Below, piece after piece: positions 43,695 through 53,312 of a DNA stretch of 64,000 bases. The DNA lies in contig SSEL01000013.1 of the NCBI GenBank assembly GCA_008012315.1, forward strand, positions 1 to 64,000, in the 5' to 3' direction. The DNA is from Rhodospirillaceae bacterium. Its GTDB lineage: Bacteria > Pseudomonadota > Alphaproteobacteria > Dongiales > Dongiaceae. The position numbers and the translations under genes were made by a program. Below the pieces are notes generated by a model. The model was given only the letters and a program-made list of their open reading frames with translations. It ran no database searches and was not told where the DNA came from. Numbering within the stretch: the first letter of the stretch is position 1; every line of letters starts with the position of its first letter.

Positions 43695-45494
43695 TTATGA
43701 CCGGACTTTCACATAGCTGCCGGGGGCATCCTCGATCGGCTTCATCTTGCCGCTGCCCGGCTTGCGCGCCGGCACCGTGCCGCCGCTATAGGCGGTGACC
43801 CATTTCTGCCATTCCGGCCACCAGGAAGCAGGCCGCGCCTCGGCGCCGGCAAGCCAGTCCTCCGGCTTCTTGGGCAGTGTCTTCGCGTCATTGACCCAGT
43901 GATTGTATTTATTGGCGGCCGGCGGATTGACCACGCCGGCGATATGGCCGGACGAGGCCAGCACGAATTTGACCGGGCCGCGATAGAGCTGTGTCGCGGC
44001 ATAGGTCGATTTCCACGGCGCGATATGATCTTCCTTGGTGGAGAGGATGAAAGCCGGTGTCTTGATCTTGGTGAGATCGACCGGCACGCCCTTCAGCGTC
44101 AGCCCACCCGGTGTGCTCAACCGGTTCTCCTGATACATGTTGCGGAGATAGAAGCTGTGCATCGCCGCCGGCATGCGCGTCGCATCGGAATTCCAGTAGA
44201 GCAGGTCGAAGGGGAAGGGCTCCTTGCCCAGCAGGTAGTTGTTGATCACGAATGACCAGATCAGGTCATTGGCGCGCAGCATGTTGAAGGTATTGGCCAT
44301 CGCTGTGGCTTCGAGATAGCCGTGCTGGCTCATCCGCGCTTCCAGCGAGGCAAGCTGCTCCTCGTCGACAAAGACGGCAAGCTCGCCGGCTTCGGCGAAA
44401 TCGACCATCGTCGTCATGAAGGTGGCGCTGGCGATGCGGTCCTGTTTCTTGCTTTCGGTCAGATAGGCAAGGGTGCACGCGAGCAGCGTGCCGCCGAGGC
44501 AATAGCCGATGACATTGGCGCTGCTTTCGCCGGTGATCGCCTCCATGGCGTCGAGGGCGGCGAGTGGGCCTTGGTCCATGTAATCTTCGAAACTCTTGGC
44601 GGCCAATTTCTCATCGGGATTGACCCAGGAGACAACGAAGACGGTATGGCCCTGTTCCACCAGCCATTTGATCAGCGAATTGGCCGGCTTCAGATCCAGG
44701 ATGTAGAATTTGTTGATCCAGGGCGGGATGACCAGCAGCGGCCGCTTCGCCACATCCTTGGTCACCGGCTCGTATTGCAGCAACTGCATCAGGTCGTTCT
44801 GGAACATGACCTTGCCCGGCGTGACGCCGATATTGCGGCCGACCTCGAAGGCCTCCAGATCGGTCATGCGGATCGCCAGCTTGCCCTTGCCACGCTCCAG
44901 GTCCTCCAGCAGGTTCTGCAGGCCCTTGACCAGGTTTTCCCCGCCGCTCTCCGCCGTCGCGCGCAGCACCTCCGGATTGGTGATGGCGAAATTGTTGGGC
45001 GCCATGGCATCGACGAATTGGCGCGTATAGAAGTCGACTTTTTGCGCCGTCTTGCGGTCCAGCCCCTCGACATTATGCACGGTCGATTGCAGCCAGCGGG
45101 CGGTCAGCAGGTAGGATTGCTTGATGTAATCGAAGACCTGGTTGTCCTGCCAGGCGGCATCCTTGAACCGGCGATCATCGGCGGCCGGCTTGATCAGGGG
45201 CTCGGCTTCGTCGCCCATCATCCGCCGCGCGGTGTTCTGCCAGAGATTCATGTAATCCTGCCAGAGCGAGATCTGTGCCTCGACCAGCTTCTGCGGATCG
45301 GCCATCATGCGCGAGGTCATTTCCAGGAAGGCGCGGCCGATATTCAGGGGATCGGCCTGGGTACCCATATCGTCGGCATTTCGGCTGAGAAAATCGCTTA
45401 CCAGGCGTTGTGATTGCTCGGCGATTTTCGCCATTGATTCTGACCAGGCCGCCGGATCTGTGCCCTTCTTTTCCAGGTCGGGTTGATCAACCAT
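43695..45494 (-). CDS. phaC: Class I poly(3-hydroxyalkanoate) synthase
   Basis: Polymerises 3-hydroxyacyl-CoA into PHA granules. The 599 residues match class I PhaC. The N-terminal domain has EAQISLWQDYMNLWQNTARR. The catalytic lipase-like box is GYCLGG (near residue 331, nucleophile Cys), with the catalytic Asp in STKEDHIAPW and the His in ASSGHIAGVVNPP. The start at 45494 has AGGAGA four bases upstream. Divergent from an OmpA-type lipoprotein. The bdhA gene at 59120 would break down the resulting 3-hydroxybutyrate; no phaA, phaB or phasin gene is in the window. Confidence 0.95.
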   Translation of the reverse strand: MVDQPDLEKKGTDPAAWSESMAKIAEQSQRLVSDFLSRNADDMGTQADPLNIGRAFLEMTSRMMADPQKLVEAQISLWQDYMNLWQNTARRMMGDEAEPLIKPAADDRRFKDAAWQDNQVFDYIKQSYLLTARWLQSTVHNVEGLDRKTAQKVDFYTRQFVDAMAPNNFAITNPEVLRATAESGGENLVKGLQNLLEDLERGKGKLAIRMTDLEAFEVGRNIGVTPGKVMFQNDLMQLLQYEPVTKDVAKRPLLVIPPWINKFYILDLKPANSLIKWLVEQGHTVFVVSWVNPDEKLAAKSFEDYMDQGPLAALDAMEAITGESSANVIGYCLGGTLLACTLAYLTESKKQDRIASATFMTTMVDFAEAGELAVFVDEEQLASLEARMSQHGYLEATAMANTFNMLRANDLIWSFVINNYLLGKEPFPFDLLYWNSDATRMPAAMHSFYLRNMYQENRLSTPGGLTLKGVPVDLTKIKTPAFILSTKEDHIAPWKSTYAATQLYRGPVKFVLASSGHIAGVVNPPAANKYNHWVNDAKTLPKKPEDWLAGAEARPASWWPEWQKWVTAYSGGTVPARKPGSGKMKPIEDAPGSYVKVRS

Positions 45495-45829
45495 AAAATC
45501 TCCTGAAAGTGGCCTTTATTCAATATGTTGCATATGGCGGAAAATACCAATCGACGGCAAGGTTTCTCTGCTATAGTTAGGAACCGAGACGGGATTCGGA
45601 CGCCATATTGCCAGCCCTTAGCAATTATATTAGGTCGCTTGGCGGTGACTGTCATCTGCTCCGCCCAGGATTTTGTTTGGTCGGAAAGGATGCGAGGGCT
45701 AAGAACATGTCCGCACGGCGCGGATGGGGAGTAAGAGGCAGGATGATCGACTATAGTAACGACGGCAATCGTCAGCTGGATTGCGGTCGAGCCGTGCACC
45801 CAGGCGATAAGCGTCCAGCGGGACAGGAC

Positions 45830-47242
45830 ATGAATCGCATGGCGGCGCTGCGCCGCAATATATGCCGTTTCGGTTTCATTGCCGCGGTTCTCGCCGTCAG
45901 TGCCTGCGGCAGCGATGAGCCGCCATTCCCGCCGACGGCCAATGGCCCGGATCTGACCACTGTCCCCGAAGGGCTGGGCAGCGACAGCGCCAATGCCCAA
46001 TACAGTGATCAGCCTCTGGAGCCCCAGATGGAAAGCGTGCCGCGGCCCGAACCGGCGCCGCCGCCGCCCAAGGCCGCGGAAGGCAAGACGCCCGAAGCCG
46101 CGCCGGCTGGTGAAGCCCAGCCTTCGGCCGAGACAGGCACGCCCGCTACGGCAACGCCGTCCGAGCCGGCCGCTGCCGAGCCGACACCGGCTCCCGCACC
46201 GGCCGCCAACGACAAGTCTGGCTATCCCGACATCAACACGGTGCCGATGGAACGGCCGACGCCGGAACAGAATATGGAACCGGACCAGCCGCCCGCCGAT
46301 CAAGCCCCGGCTGACCAAACGCCGACTGATCAGGCGCCAGCCGATCAGCCGCCGGCGAACGATCTGTCGACCGGTTCGCCGCAATCCTTCAACATGGTAC
46401 CGAATAACGTGGCGCCGAATGTGGCCAGCCGGCTTGCCGTTGCCGCGGCTGACCGGGAGCTGACGATCATCACGGCGGCGGGCGATGTCGATCTGGACGA
46501 CGTGCAGGACGATGCCGCCCAGATTGCCCAGGAAGTTGGTCATCAGGCTGGTGCCCAGCCCGATCCGCTGTTCGGTCGGACGACCTTGCCGCCTTACACC
46601 AGCTATGATGATGCGCAGAAGCAGGCGCGGGCGCAGCAGCTTTATCATTCCCCTTACAGCGGCGCCTTGCCGGCAGTCGGCGGCAATGGGCCGGCGGCGA
46701 GCGGTCCCATCGTGCTGAGCGGCACGTCGGCGGGCGGCATGTCGACTGGCAGCTCGGCCGGCTACGGCAGTCAGGCTGGCATTTACGTGAACTATGCGGG
46801 CGCCGGTCCCCAGGGCCCGGCTGCACAGGCGACCGGCCCGCAGGGCTTCGGCCAGCCGGTTGCCGGCTTTACCGGCCAGTTGACGGGACAACCGGTCGGC
46901 CTGATCTATTTCAGCGACGGCTCGGCCAAACTGTCCGCCGATGACCGCCGCGTCCTCAAGCAGGTTGCACGGATGCAGAAGAGCTATGGCGGCGTTGTGC
47001 GCGTCGTCGGCCATGCCAGCTCGCGGACCGCCGACATGTCGCTCGACCGGCATGACAAGGCCAATGAGGAGATGTCCCGTAACCGGGCGCGCGCCGTGGC
47101 GGCTTATCTGGTGCGTCTCGGTGTCGATGCCGGCGTGATCCAGGTGGCGGGCGTCAGCGACAGCCGGCCGGTCTATCCGGAAATCATGCCGTCGGGCGAA
47201 GCCGCCAATCGACGGGCGGAAATTTATCTCAGCAACAACTGA
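45830..47242 (+). CDS. OmpA-family lipoprotein with Pro/Ala-rich linker
   Basis: A 470-residue envelope protein. I place the start at the ATG at 45830, which gives a good lipoprotein signal (RFGFIAAVLAVSAC); the frame is open to 45608 without a signal upstream. Residues 20-190 are low-complexity, rich in Pro, Ala and Glu, including repeated PADQ units (QPPADQAPADQTPTDQAPAD). The C-terminal OmpA domain (from about residue 355, GLIYFSDGSAKLSADD) has the peptidoglycan-binding motif around NRARAVAAYLVRLGV. It probably tethers the outer membrane to the cell wall. Confidence 0.88.
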   Translation: MNRMAALRRNICRFGFIAAVLAVSACGSDEPPFPPTANGPDLTTVPEGLGSDSANAQYSDQPLEPQMESVPRPEPAPPPPKAAEGKTPEAAPAGEAQPSAETGTPATATPSEPAAAEPTPAPAPAANDKSGYPDINTVPMERPTPEQNMEPDQPPADQAPADQTPTDQAPADQPPANDLSTGSPQSFNMVPNNVAPNVASRLAVAAADRELTIITAAGDVDLDDVQDDAAQIAQEVGHQAGAQPDPLFGRTTLPPYTSYDDAQKQARAQQLYHSPYSGALPAVGGNGPAASGPIVLSGTSAGGMSTGSSAGYGSQAGIYVNYAGAGPQGPAAQATGPQGFGQPVAGFTGQLTGQPVGLIYFSDGSAKLSADDRRVLKQVARMQKSYGGVVRVVGHASSRTADMSLDRHDKANEEMSRNRARAVAAYLVRLGVDAGVIQVAGVSDSRPVYPEIMPSGEAANRRAEIYLSNN

Positions 47243-47291
47243 AAGATTATGATGAACGTGTTACCGCAGCGGCGGTCGATCGGAGGCGGTC

Positions 47292-48629
47292 ATGGCCGCT
47301 GAAACTGCAACCTCCCACAAAGGGAAAGCGGGGGCAGACCGTCCTTTGCGTGTCGGTATCGCCGGCCTCGGCACGGTCGGCGGCGGCGTGGTCAAGCTCC
47401 TGACGGAAAACCGCGACGTCCTCCTGCAGCATTGCCCGCGCGCCATCGAGGTGGTCGCCGTTTCGGCGCGCGACCGCAAGAAGGATCGCGGCCTCGATCT
47501 CAGCAAGGTCGATTGGTCTGACGATGCGCTGGCCCTCGCCAGCCATCCGAAGGTCGATGTGGTGGTCGAATTGATCGGTGGTTCCGACGGCCCGGCCAAG
47601 GCTTTGGTCGAAGCCGCCATCGCCAACGGCAAGCATGTCGTGACCGCCAACAAGGCCTTGCTTGCCCATCACGGCACGGCGCTGGCTCTGGCGGCGGAAC
47701 GCGCCGGCCTGGGCCTTGCTTACGAAGCGGCGGTGGCCGGCGGCATTCCCGTCATCAAGGCGATGCGCGAGGGCCTGGCGGCCAATCGCATCGAACACGT
47801 CTATGGCATCCTCAACGGCACCTGCAATTACATCCTGACGCAGATGCGCGAGACTGGCCGCGAATTCGCCGATGTCCTGGCGGAAGCCCAGGCACTGGGC
47901 TATGCCGAAGCCGATCCCACTTTCGATGTCGACGGCATCGATGCCGCCCATAAGCTGTCGATCCTGACCAGCGTCGCTTTCGGCTGCGCGGTTGATTTCG
48001 ACGGTGTGCGGGTCAGCGGCATCCGCAATGTCTCGGCGATGGATATCCTCTATGCCGAGGAACTCGGCTATCGCATCAAATTGCTGGGCTTGAGCCGCCT
48101 GACGGAACATGGCGTCGAGCAGCGCGTGCATGCCTGCATGGTGCCGCAATCCAGCGTCATCGCCAAAGTCGACGGCGTCTTCAATGCCGTGGTCACCAAT
48201 GGCAATTTCGTCGGCCAGAATGTCGCCATCGGCCGGGGTGCGGGTGCCGGCCCGACGGCTTCCGCCGTGGTCAGCGACCTGATGGATATCGCCCGCGACC
48301 GCATCCTGCCGGCTTTCTCGGCGCCGGCCGAAACCCTGCGCAAGCTGCCCTCGGCGCCGGTCTGCCGCCGCATCGGCGCCTTCTATCTGCGCCTGATGGT
48401 GGTGGATAAGCCGGGCGTGGTAGCGGATATCGCTGCCATCATGCGTGACGAACATGTGTCGATGGAGGCCATGATCCAGCGCGCGCGCCAGCCCGGCGGC
48501 CCGGTGCCGATCGTCCTCACCACCCATGAGACCACCGAGGCGGCGATTGCCCGCGTCGTGGTGCGATTGGACCAGGTCGAGGCGATTCTGGAACCTGCGC
48601 ATGTGATGCCGATTGAGATGTTGGCTTGA
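47292..48629 (+). CDS. hom: Homoserine dehydrogenase
   Basis: Reduces aspartate semialdehyde to homoserine for threonine and methionine synthesis. The 445 residues show the NAD(P) motif VGIAGLGTVGGGVVKLL, VVTANKALLAHHG, the homoserine dehydrogenase signature AYEAAVAGGIPVIKAMREGL with ILNGTCNYILTQM, and YAEADPTFDVDGIDAAHKL. A C-terminal ACT domain (about 365-440, LRLMVVDKPGVVADIAAIM) is the usual site for threonine feedback. The ATG has GGAGG five bases upstream. The order hom-glpX-recJ is conserved in alphaproteobacteria. Confidence 0.96.
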   Translation: MAAETATSHKGKAGADRPLRVGIAGLGTVGGGVVKLLTENRDVLLQHCPRAIEVVAVSARDRKKDRGLDLSKVDWSDDALALASHPKVDVVVELIGGSDGPAKALVEAAIANGKHVVTANKALLAHHGTALALAAERAGLGLAYEAAVAGGIPVIKAMREGLAANRIEHVYGILNGTCNYILTQMRETGREFADVLAEAQALGYAEADPTFDVDGIDAAHKLSILTSVAFGCAVDFDGVRVSGIRNVSAMDILYAEELGYRIKLLGLSRLTEHGVEQRVHACMVPQSSVIAKVDGVFNAVVTNGNFVGQNVAIGRGAGAGPTASAVVSDLMDIARDRILPAFSAPAETLRKLPSAPVCRRIGAFYLRLMVVDKPGVVADIAAIMRDEHVSMEAMIQRARQPGGPVPIVLTTHETTEAAIARVVVRLDQVEAILEPAHVMPIEMLA

Positions 48630-48727
48630 TGAAGCCACGGCCTCTCAACAGGCCGGCAACGAAAACGTGACGTGCAACGCGGCCTCGGCGGCGATAAGCG
48701 TTGAGACCCATTGCGGGAGTAGAGAGA

Positions 48728-49687
48728 ATGGATCGTAATCTGGCTTTGGAAGCAGTGCGCGTAACGGAAGCGGCGGCCTTGTCGGCCTCGCGGCTGATGG
48801 GGCGTGGCGATGAGAAGGCGGCCGATCAGGCAGCCGTCGATGCCATGCGCCGCGCCTTGAATGACCTCTCCATCGACGGCACCGTGGTGATCGGCGAGGG
48901 CGAGCGCGATGAGGCGCCGATGCTCTATATCGGCGAGAAAGTGGGCTCCGGCGGCCCGAAGATCGATATCGCTTTGGACCCGCTGGAAGGCACCACGATC
49001 TGCGCCAAGGGCGCGTCGAACGCCTTGGCCGTGGTGGCCATGGCGGAAGCCGGCAACTTCCTCAATGCGCCGGACGTCTACATGGACAAGATCGCTGTCG
49101 GCCCCGGCCTGCCGGAAGGTGTCGTCGATATCGATAATTCGCCGGAACAGAATCTCAAGAATCTCGCCCAGGCGAAGAAGATGGAATTGAGCGATCTGGT
49201 CGCCTGCATTCTCGACCGGCCGCGCCATGCCGAATTGATCGCCAAGGTGCGTGCCTCGGGCGCGCGGATCATGCTGATCTCCGACGGCGACGTCAGCGGC
49301 GTGATCGCCACGGCGACGCCCAGCAGCGGCGTCGATATCTATCTCGGCAGTGGTGGCGCGCCGGAAGGCGTGCTGGCGGCGGCGGCTTTGCGCTGCATCG
49401 GCGGCCAGATGCAGGGCCGGCTGCTGTTCCGCAACGATGACGAGCGCGGCCGCGCCCATCGCTGGGGCATCACCGATCTCAACCGCAAATACAACCTGAT
49501 GGATCTCGCCAAGGGCGATGTGATGTTCGCCGCGACCGGCGTCACCGATGGCGCGATGCTGCGGGGCGTCCGCCGGTCTGCCGGCATGGCGACGACCCAT
49601 TCGCTGGTCATGCGTTCGAAGAGCGGCACCGTCCGTTACGTCGAGGCGCAGCACAACTGGAAGATCAAGCGCCCGCTCGACGTCTGA
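48728..49687 (+). CDS. glpX: Class II fructose-1,6-bisphosphatase
   Basis: Hydrolyses fructose 1,6-bisphosphate in gluconeogenesis; some homologues also act on sedoheptulose bisphosphate. The 319 residues carry the class II motifs VVIGEGERDEAPMLYIGEKV (metal-binding acidic residues), IALDPLEGTTICAKG and ISDGDVSGVI. I use the ATG at 48728 (MDRNLALEAV) with GGGAG upstream rather than the TTG at 48701. It is 98 bases downstream of hom and 32 bases before recJ. Confidence 0.95.
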   Translation: MDRNLALEAVRVTEAAALSASRLMGRGDEKAADQAAVDAMRRALNDLSIDGTVVIGEGERDEAPMLYIGEKVGSGGPKIDIALDPLEGTTICAKGASNALAVVAMAEAGNFLNAPDVYMDKIAVGPGLPEGVVDIDNSPEQNLKNLAQAKKMELSDLVACILDRPRHAELIAKVRASGARIMLISDGDVSGVIATATPSSGVDIYLGSGGAPEGVLAAAALRCIGGQMQGRLLFRNDDERGRAHRWGITDLNRKYNLMDLAKGDVMFAATGVTDGAMLRGVRRSAGMATTHSLVMRSKSGTVRYVEAQHNWKIKRPLDV

Positions 49688-49719
49688 GCGCTCGTCTGAA
49701 TCATGGCGGTCGTCTGAAC

Positions 49720-51522
49720 ATGGTCCCTGCCGACGCGTTTCTCGGCGTCGCTCGCTCGGCTTGCGGCCGCCTCTGGCGGCTGCGTGTTCCTGATGGCGGC
49801 GGCGAAGTCGATCGGCAGGGCCTCGCCATTTCTCAGCGCCTGCAACTGCCCGAACTGGTCGGCCGGCTGCTCGCCGCGCGTGGCCAGACGGTCGATACCG
49901 CCGAAGCCTTTCTCGCCCCGCGCCTGCGTTACCTGCTGCCGGATCCCTCGCAATTCCGCGACATGGAGAAGGCGGTCGATCGCCTGGTGACGGCGATCGA
50001 GAAGAACGAGCGCATCGCCATCTTCGGCGATTACGATGTCGATGGCGCAACCTCGGCGGCCCTGCTGATGCGTTTTCTGAAGGCGGTAGGCGTCACGCCG
50101 ATCCGCCTCTATGTCCCCGACCGGATGAACGAAGGCTATGGCCCCAATGCGCCGGCCATGCATCGCCTGCGCTCGGAAGGCATCGATGTCGTCATCACGG
50201 TCGATTGCGGCATCACCGCCTTTGCCGCCTTGGAAGAGGCGGCGCAGATCGGCCTCTCGGTCGTCGTCGTCGATCACCATGTGGCGGAGCCGGCGCTGCC
50301 CGTCGCGACCGCCATCGTCAATCCCAACCGCCTCGACGAGACACCGGGCCACGGTCATCTGGCGGCGGTCGGCGTTGCCTTCCTGCTGGTGGTGGCGCTC
50401 AACCGAGCGCTGCGGCAGCGCGGCTGGTACAACACCGCACGGCCGGAACCCGATCTGCTGCAATGGCTCGACCTGGTAGCTTTGGGCACGGTCTGCGATG
50501 TCGTGCCACTCACCGGCCTCAACCGTGCTCTGGTATCCCAGGGCCTCAAGGTCATGGCCCAGCGCCGCAATATCGGCATCAGCGCCCTCAGCGACGTGGC
50601 CGGGGTTGCGGAACGCCCGGGCACGTATCATGCGGGCTTCCTGCTCGGCCCCCGGGTCAATGCCGGCGGCCGCGTCGGCGCCTCCGATCTCGGCGCCACC
50701 CTGCTATCCGGCGAGGATGCGGTGCTGGCGGGTGAGCTGGCACGCCGGCTCGACGAGCTGAATGCCGAGCGCCGCGCCATCGAGGCCGAGGTGCTGGCCG
50801 CCGCCATCGAGGCGGCCGAACGCCAGGCGGCGGAGAACCCGCATCTCATCCTGGTCGGCGCCGAAGGCTGGCATGCCGGCGTGATCGGCATCGTCGCCGG
50901 CCGTCTCAAGGAACGCTATCAGCGCCCGGTCTGCGTCGTCGCCCTCGATGGCAACGGAATGGGGAAGGGGTCGGGGCGCTCGGTCGCCGGCCTGCATCTC
51001 GGCAATGCCGTCATCGCCGCCCGCGAGGCCGGCATCATCGCCAAAGGCGGTGGCCATGCCATGGCAGCAGGCTTTGAAGTGGGCGCCGAGCGCATGCTGG
51101 ACCTGGCAGATTTCATCTCCCGGCGTTTCGTCTCCGATCTCGACGGCAGCCCGCTGGTGCCGGTGATGCCGCTCGACGGCGCCATCCAGCCGCGCGCCGC
51201 GACGCCGGATTTCGTCACCATGCTGGAACAGATCGGCCCCTTCGGCAGCGGCAATCCGGAACCCCGTTTCGCCATTCCCGATGCCCGGATCGCCTTTGCC
51301 GACGTGGTCGGCACCGGCCATGTCCGCTGCCAGGTCCAGGGCAGCGACGGGACCAGGATCAAGGCCATCGCCTTCCGGGTGGCGGATGAGCCGCTCGGCA
51401 AGCTATTGCTGCAATCGCGCGGCACCACCCTGCATCTCGTCGGCAGCCTGCGCCTTGACCGCTGGCAGGGGCGGGAGGAAGTCCAGCTCCTGATCGACGA
51501 CGCCGCGCCGGCCGGGCGTTAA
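49720..51522 (+). CDS. recJ: Single-stranded-DNA-specific 5'-3' exonuclease RecJ
   Basis: A 600-residue DHH-family nuclease in RecF-pathway recombination and mismatch repair. DHH motifs: FGDYDVDGATSAAL (motif I), TVDCGI (motif II), VVVDHHV (motif III) and the later GTVCDVVPL. The DHHA1 part has GSGRSVAGLHLGNAV and AKGGGHAMAAGFEV, and the OB fold follows after residue 450. Length is normal. The start lacks a strong Shine-Dalgarno sequence and could lie a few codons away. It contrasts with the DHH-type gene at 6584, which lacks the DHHA1 part. Confidence 0.95.
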   Translation: MVPADAFLGVARSACGRLWRLRVPDGGGEVDRQGLAISQRLQLPELVGRLLAARGQTVDTAEAFLAPRLRYLLPDPSQFRDMEKAVDRLVTAIEKNERIAIFGDYDVDGATSAALLMRFLKAVGVTPIRLYVPDRMNEGYGPNAPAMHRLRSEGIDVVITVDCGITAFAALEEAAQIGLSVVVVDHHVAEPALPVATAIVNPNRLDETPGHGHLAAVGVAFLLVVALNRALRQRGWYNTARPEPDLLQWLDLVALGTVCDVVPLTGLNRALVSQGLKVMAQRRNIGISALSDVAGVAERPGTYHAGFLLGPRVNAGGRVGASDLGATLLSGEDAVLAGELARRLDELNAERRAIEAEVLAAAIEAAERQAAENPHLILVGAEGWHAGVIGIVAGRLKERYQRPVCVVALDGNGMGKGSGRSVAGLHLGNAVIAAREAGIIAKGGGHAMAAGFEVGAERMLDLADFISRRFVSDLDGSPLVPVMPLDGAIQPRAATPDFVTMLEQIGPFGSGNPEPRFAIPDARIAFADVVGTGHVRCQVQGSDGTRIKAIAFRVADEPLGKLLLQSRGTTLHLVGSLRLDRWQGREEVQLLIDDAAPAGR

Positions 51523-51716
51523 GGTCCCGCGTGAATGCCGGGCGAAAAACAGTCAAAATTCAGCTATTTATCCGATGCTTTTGCCAATCGGCCCCGTCCG
51601 GACAGGAATGCGCAAGAAAGCGAACCGACTCGGTGTTTCGGGGTTGCATTTACCCCGGCCAACGGTTAAACAAGCGCCGTTCCGTGGCGAGCCGCTCGGC
51701 CCGCCACCGGTCTTTG

Positions 51717-51792
51717 GTCCCCATCGTCTAGAGGCCTAGGACATCGCCCTTTCACGGCGGTAACAGGGGTTCGAATCCCCTTGGGGACGCCA
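51717..51792 (+). tRNA. tRNA-Glu (anticodon TTC)
   Basis: A 76-base cloverleaf with encoded CCA. Acceptor GTCCCCA/TGGGGAC is fully paired; the anticodon stem TCGCC/GGCGG contains one U-G pair and encloses CTTTCAC with anticodon TTC. The T arm has the normal GTTCGAATC. This is probably the main glutamate tRNA; the copy at 5654 reads the other codon best. Confidence 0.96.
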
Positions 51793-52037
51793 ATCTTCGA
51801 AGATTGACCAATTTCAGCTACGGCTTTCCGTAAGCAATCGTAACAATCCAGCTTTTTAGCGCTGTGCCAAATTCCCGGATTCTGAGCCAGCTAAAATCCG
51901 GGTCAGTTACGACATGCACAAACTGCCCGTTCAACAGCCGATAGCTAAGCGAAGTTACTACCACAATGATTAGTGGTATTCGTCTTGCCTCCAAGATAAA
52001 GCTGGGTATATGATTTTCTCTCTTTTTGGGGGAAGTC

Positions 52038-52598
52038 ATGAAAATTATTAAAGCCGCAATGGCCGTGATTGGCTTGCTGTCGTTGTCTGCCTGCGCGCAG
52101 ACTGTAATCAGTCTTCCACCTTATACCCCTACCGGTACTCAAGAACTCGCCGGGGGTGTGAATGTACAAGAATTTAAATATACTCCCAAGAGTGGTGTTG
52201 CGCCCAACGTCATTCATAATACCGCCGCCGGTCAGTTGAAGCTCACGGAGCCAGTCAGTTCTTACATCACTAACGCAGTGAAGCGAGAATTTCGGCAAGC
52301 AGGATTATCTATCAAAGCTGATAATCGTTGCTCCCTCCAAGGCGAGATCAACGATCTGACAATTGATGATCTTGGTTTCTCGGCCACATATCTCAGCGAC
52401 TTCCGCTATGTTCTGTGGGATGAAAATAAAAAGACGTTATTGGATAACGTGTACAAAGTGAAATTCGATACGACCAAGTTCGTTGTAGCTGAGGTAATTT
52501 TTGCCAATATCAATAAGGTTATCTCTAGTAACATTGAGGAACTGATGAGCGATAAGGCATTTCAGAAAGCCATTACGACAAGCTGTGGCACTACTTGA
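52038..52598 (+). CDS. AT-rich lipoprotein gene of unknown function
   Basis: A 186-residue predicted lipoprotein. The ATG at 52038 follows GGGGGAAG; the signal AMAVIGLLSLSAC ends in a lipobox. The mature part (TPKSGVAPNVIHNTAAGQLK, then ITNAVKREFRQAGLSIKADN and CSLQGEINDLTIDDLGFSAT) resembles the general layout of small outer-membrane lipoproteins that build export complexes, such as YajG-like proteins, but I do not assign a family. Base composition is clearly more AT-rich than its surroundings. It lies 246 bases downstream of tRNA-Glu(TTC), which suggests transfer. Confidence 0.7.
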   Translation: MKIIKAAMAVIGLLSLSACAQTVISLPPYTPTGTQELAGGVNVQEFKYTPKSGVAPNVIHNTAAGQLKLTEPVSSYITNAVKREFRQAGLSIKADNRCSLQGEINDLTIDDLGFSATYLSDFRYVLWDENKKTLLDNVYKVKFDTTKFVVAEVIFANINKVISSNIEELMSDKAFQKAITTSCGTT

Positions 52599-52771
52599 AT
52601 GGTATTGCTTCGCAAGCGTTCTATCGTGCCACAGCATTTTGAATGAGAACGAAAAACGCAGCTCCCACTGCGCGCCCCGTAACATGCATCTAATGACCTT
52701 CCCCCACTTGTTTTCAGTATAGTTAGAGTTGCGTGCTGGCGAGAGTTTATGCTTAGGCGATCGTGTATCGC

Positions 52772-52972
52772 TTACGACCCCTGACCCGGTTCGAGCCGCC
52801 AGTGCTGCAGCTTGTAACCGGGATGCTGCTCCAGCCATTGCGCGAGAATGCCCTGGGCTTCGACGAAGGCCATATTGGGCGTCGCGGAGGCGTGTTCCAT
52901 CGGCTGTTCATAGACCTGGCAATGCGCCGGCGCATTGATGGCGCAGATCGTGATGATCAGTGAATAGAGCAT
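52772..52972 (-). CDS. Small secreted protein of unknown function
   Basis: A 66-residue protein starting at the ATG at 52972, with GGAGAT eight bases upstream; the frame is open to 53167 but that extension has no ribosome-binding site. It begins MLYSLIITICAINAPAHCQV, a short hydrophobic segment with two cysteines, followed by FVEAQGILAQWLEQHPGYKL and HWRLEPGQG. The pattern recalls small conserved alphaproteobacterial proteins in which AQWLEQHPGY-like phrases recur. Function unknown. Confidence 0.65.
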   Translation of the reverse strand: MLYSLIITICAINAPAHCQVYEQPMEHASATPNMAFVEAQGILAQWLEQHPGYKLQHWRLEPGQGS

Positions 52973-53312
52973 GGTTACGGATCTCCATAAGGGTGGCTGG
53001 CATCCGACGGATCGGCTCTGGAATTTCTTTGGCTCTGGGCCAAGTCCGTCCCGGTCCGCGCCGTGACCGCTTTCAGACTTAACTGGAGATGAGTTCAAAG
53101 GTGCTGCGATGCCGCCGATTTGACTGTTGCGGGTTGCGCTTCGAATGACAGCCATTCGCGAGCGCAACTTGTCGCCAGCTCATAAAAAGAGTCTGGAGCC
53201 TTCTGATTTTCCGGTGTTTTCGGAAGGCCGTTCTTGGCTAACATAAGACGAGAACAGGTCGTTCGACACCAACGAAGCGCCCGTATAACTGACAGCATCG
53301 CGAGACTTGAGA
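52973..53312. other. Intergenic region without a supported gene
   Basis: About 340 bases between the small minus-strand gene and the dehydrogenase. Open frames on the minus strand are short and continue upstream of the small gene without any start signal. Promoters for both flanking genes should lie here, but I could not assign elements. Confidence 0.45.

Noticed and set aside
46281..46360. Repeated CCGATCAG-type units considered as a CRISPR or satellite
   Set aside because: They encode PADQ repeats inside the OmpA-type lipoprotein; there are no spacers of constant length.
45398..47053. 551-codon minus-strand open frame
   Set aside because: Antisense to the OmpA-type lipoprotein and running into the phaC start. 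Arg/Gly-rich without recognisable domains.
48630..48727. Riboswitch or leader before glpX
   Set aside because: Too short and without a convincing conserved structure.
48383..50050. 555-codon minus-strand open frame
   Set aside because: Antisense to glpX and parts of hom and recJ, all three of which have unmistakable family motifs.
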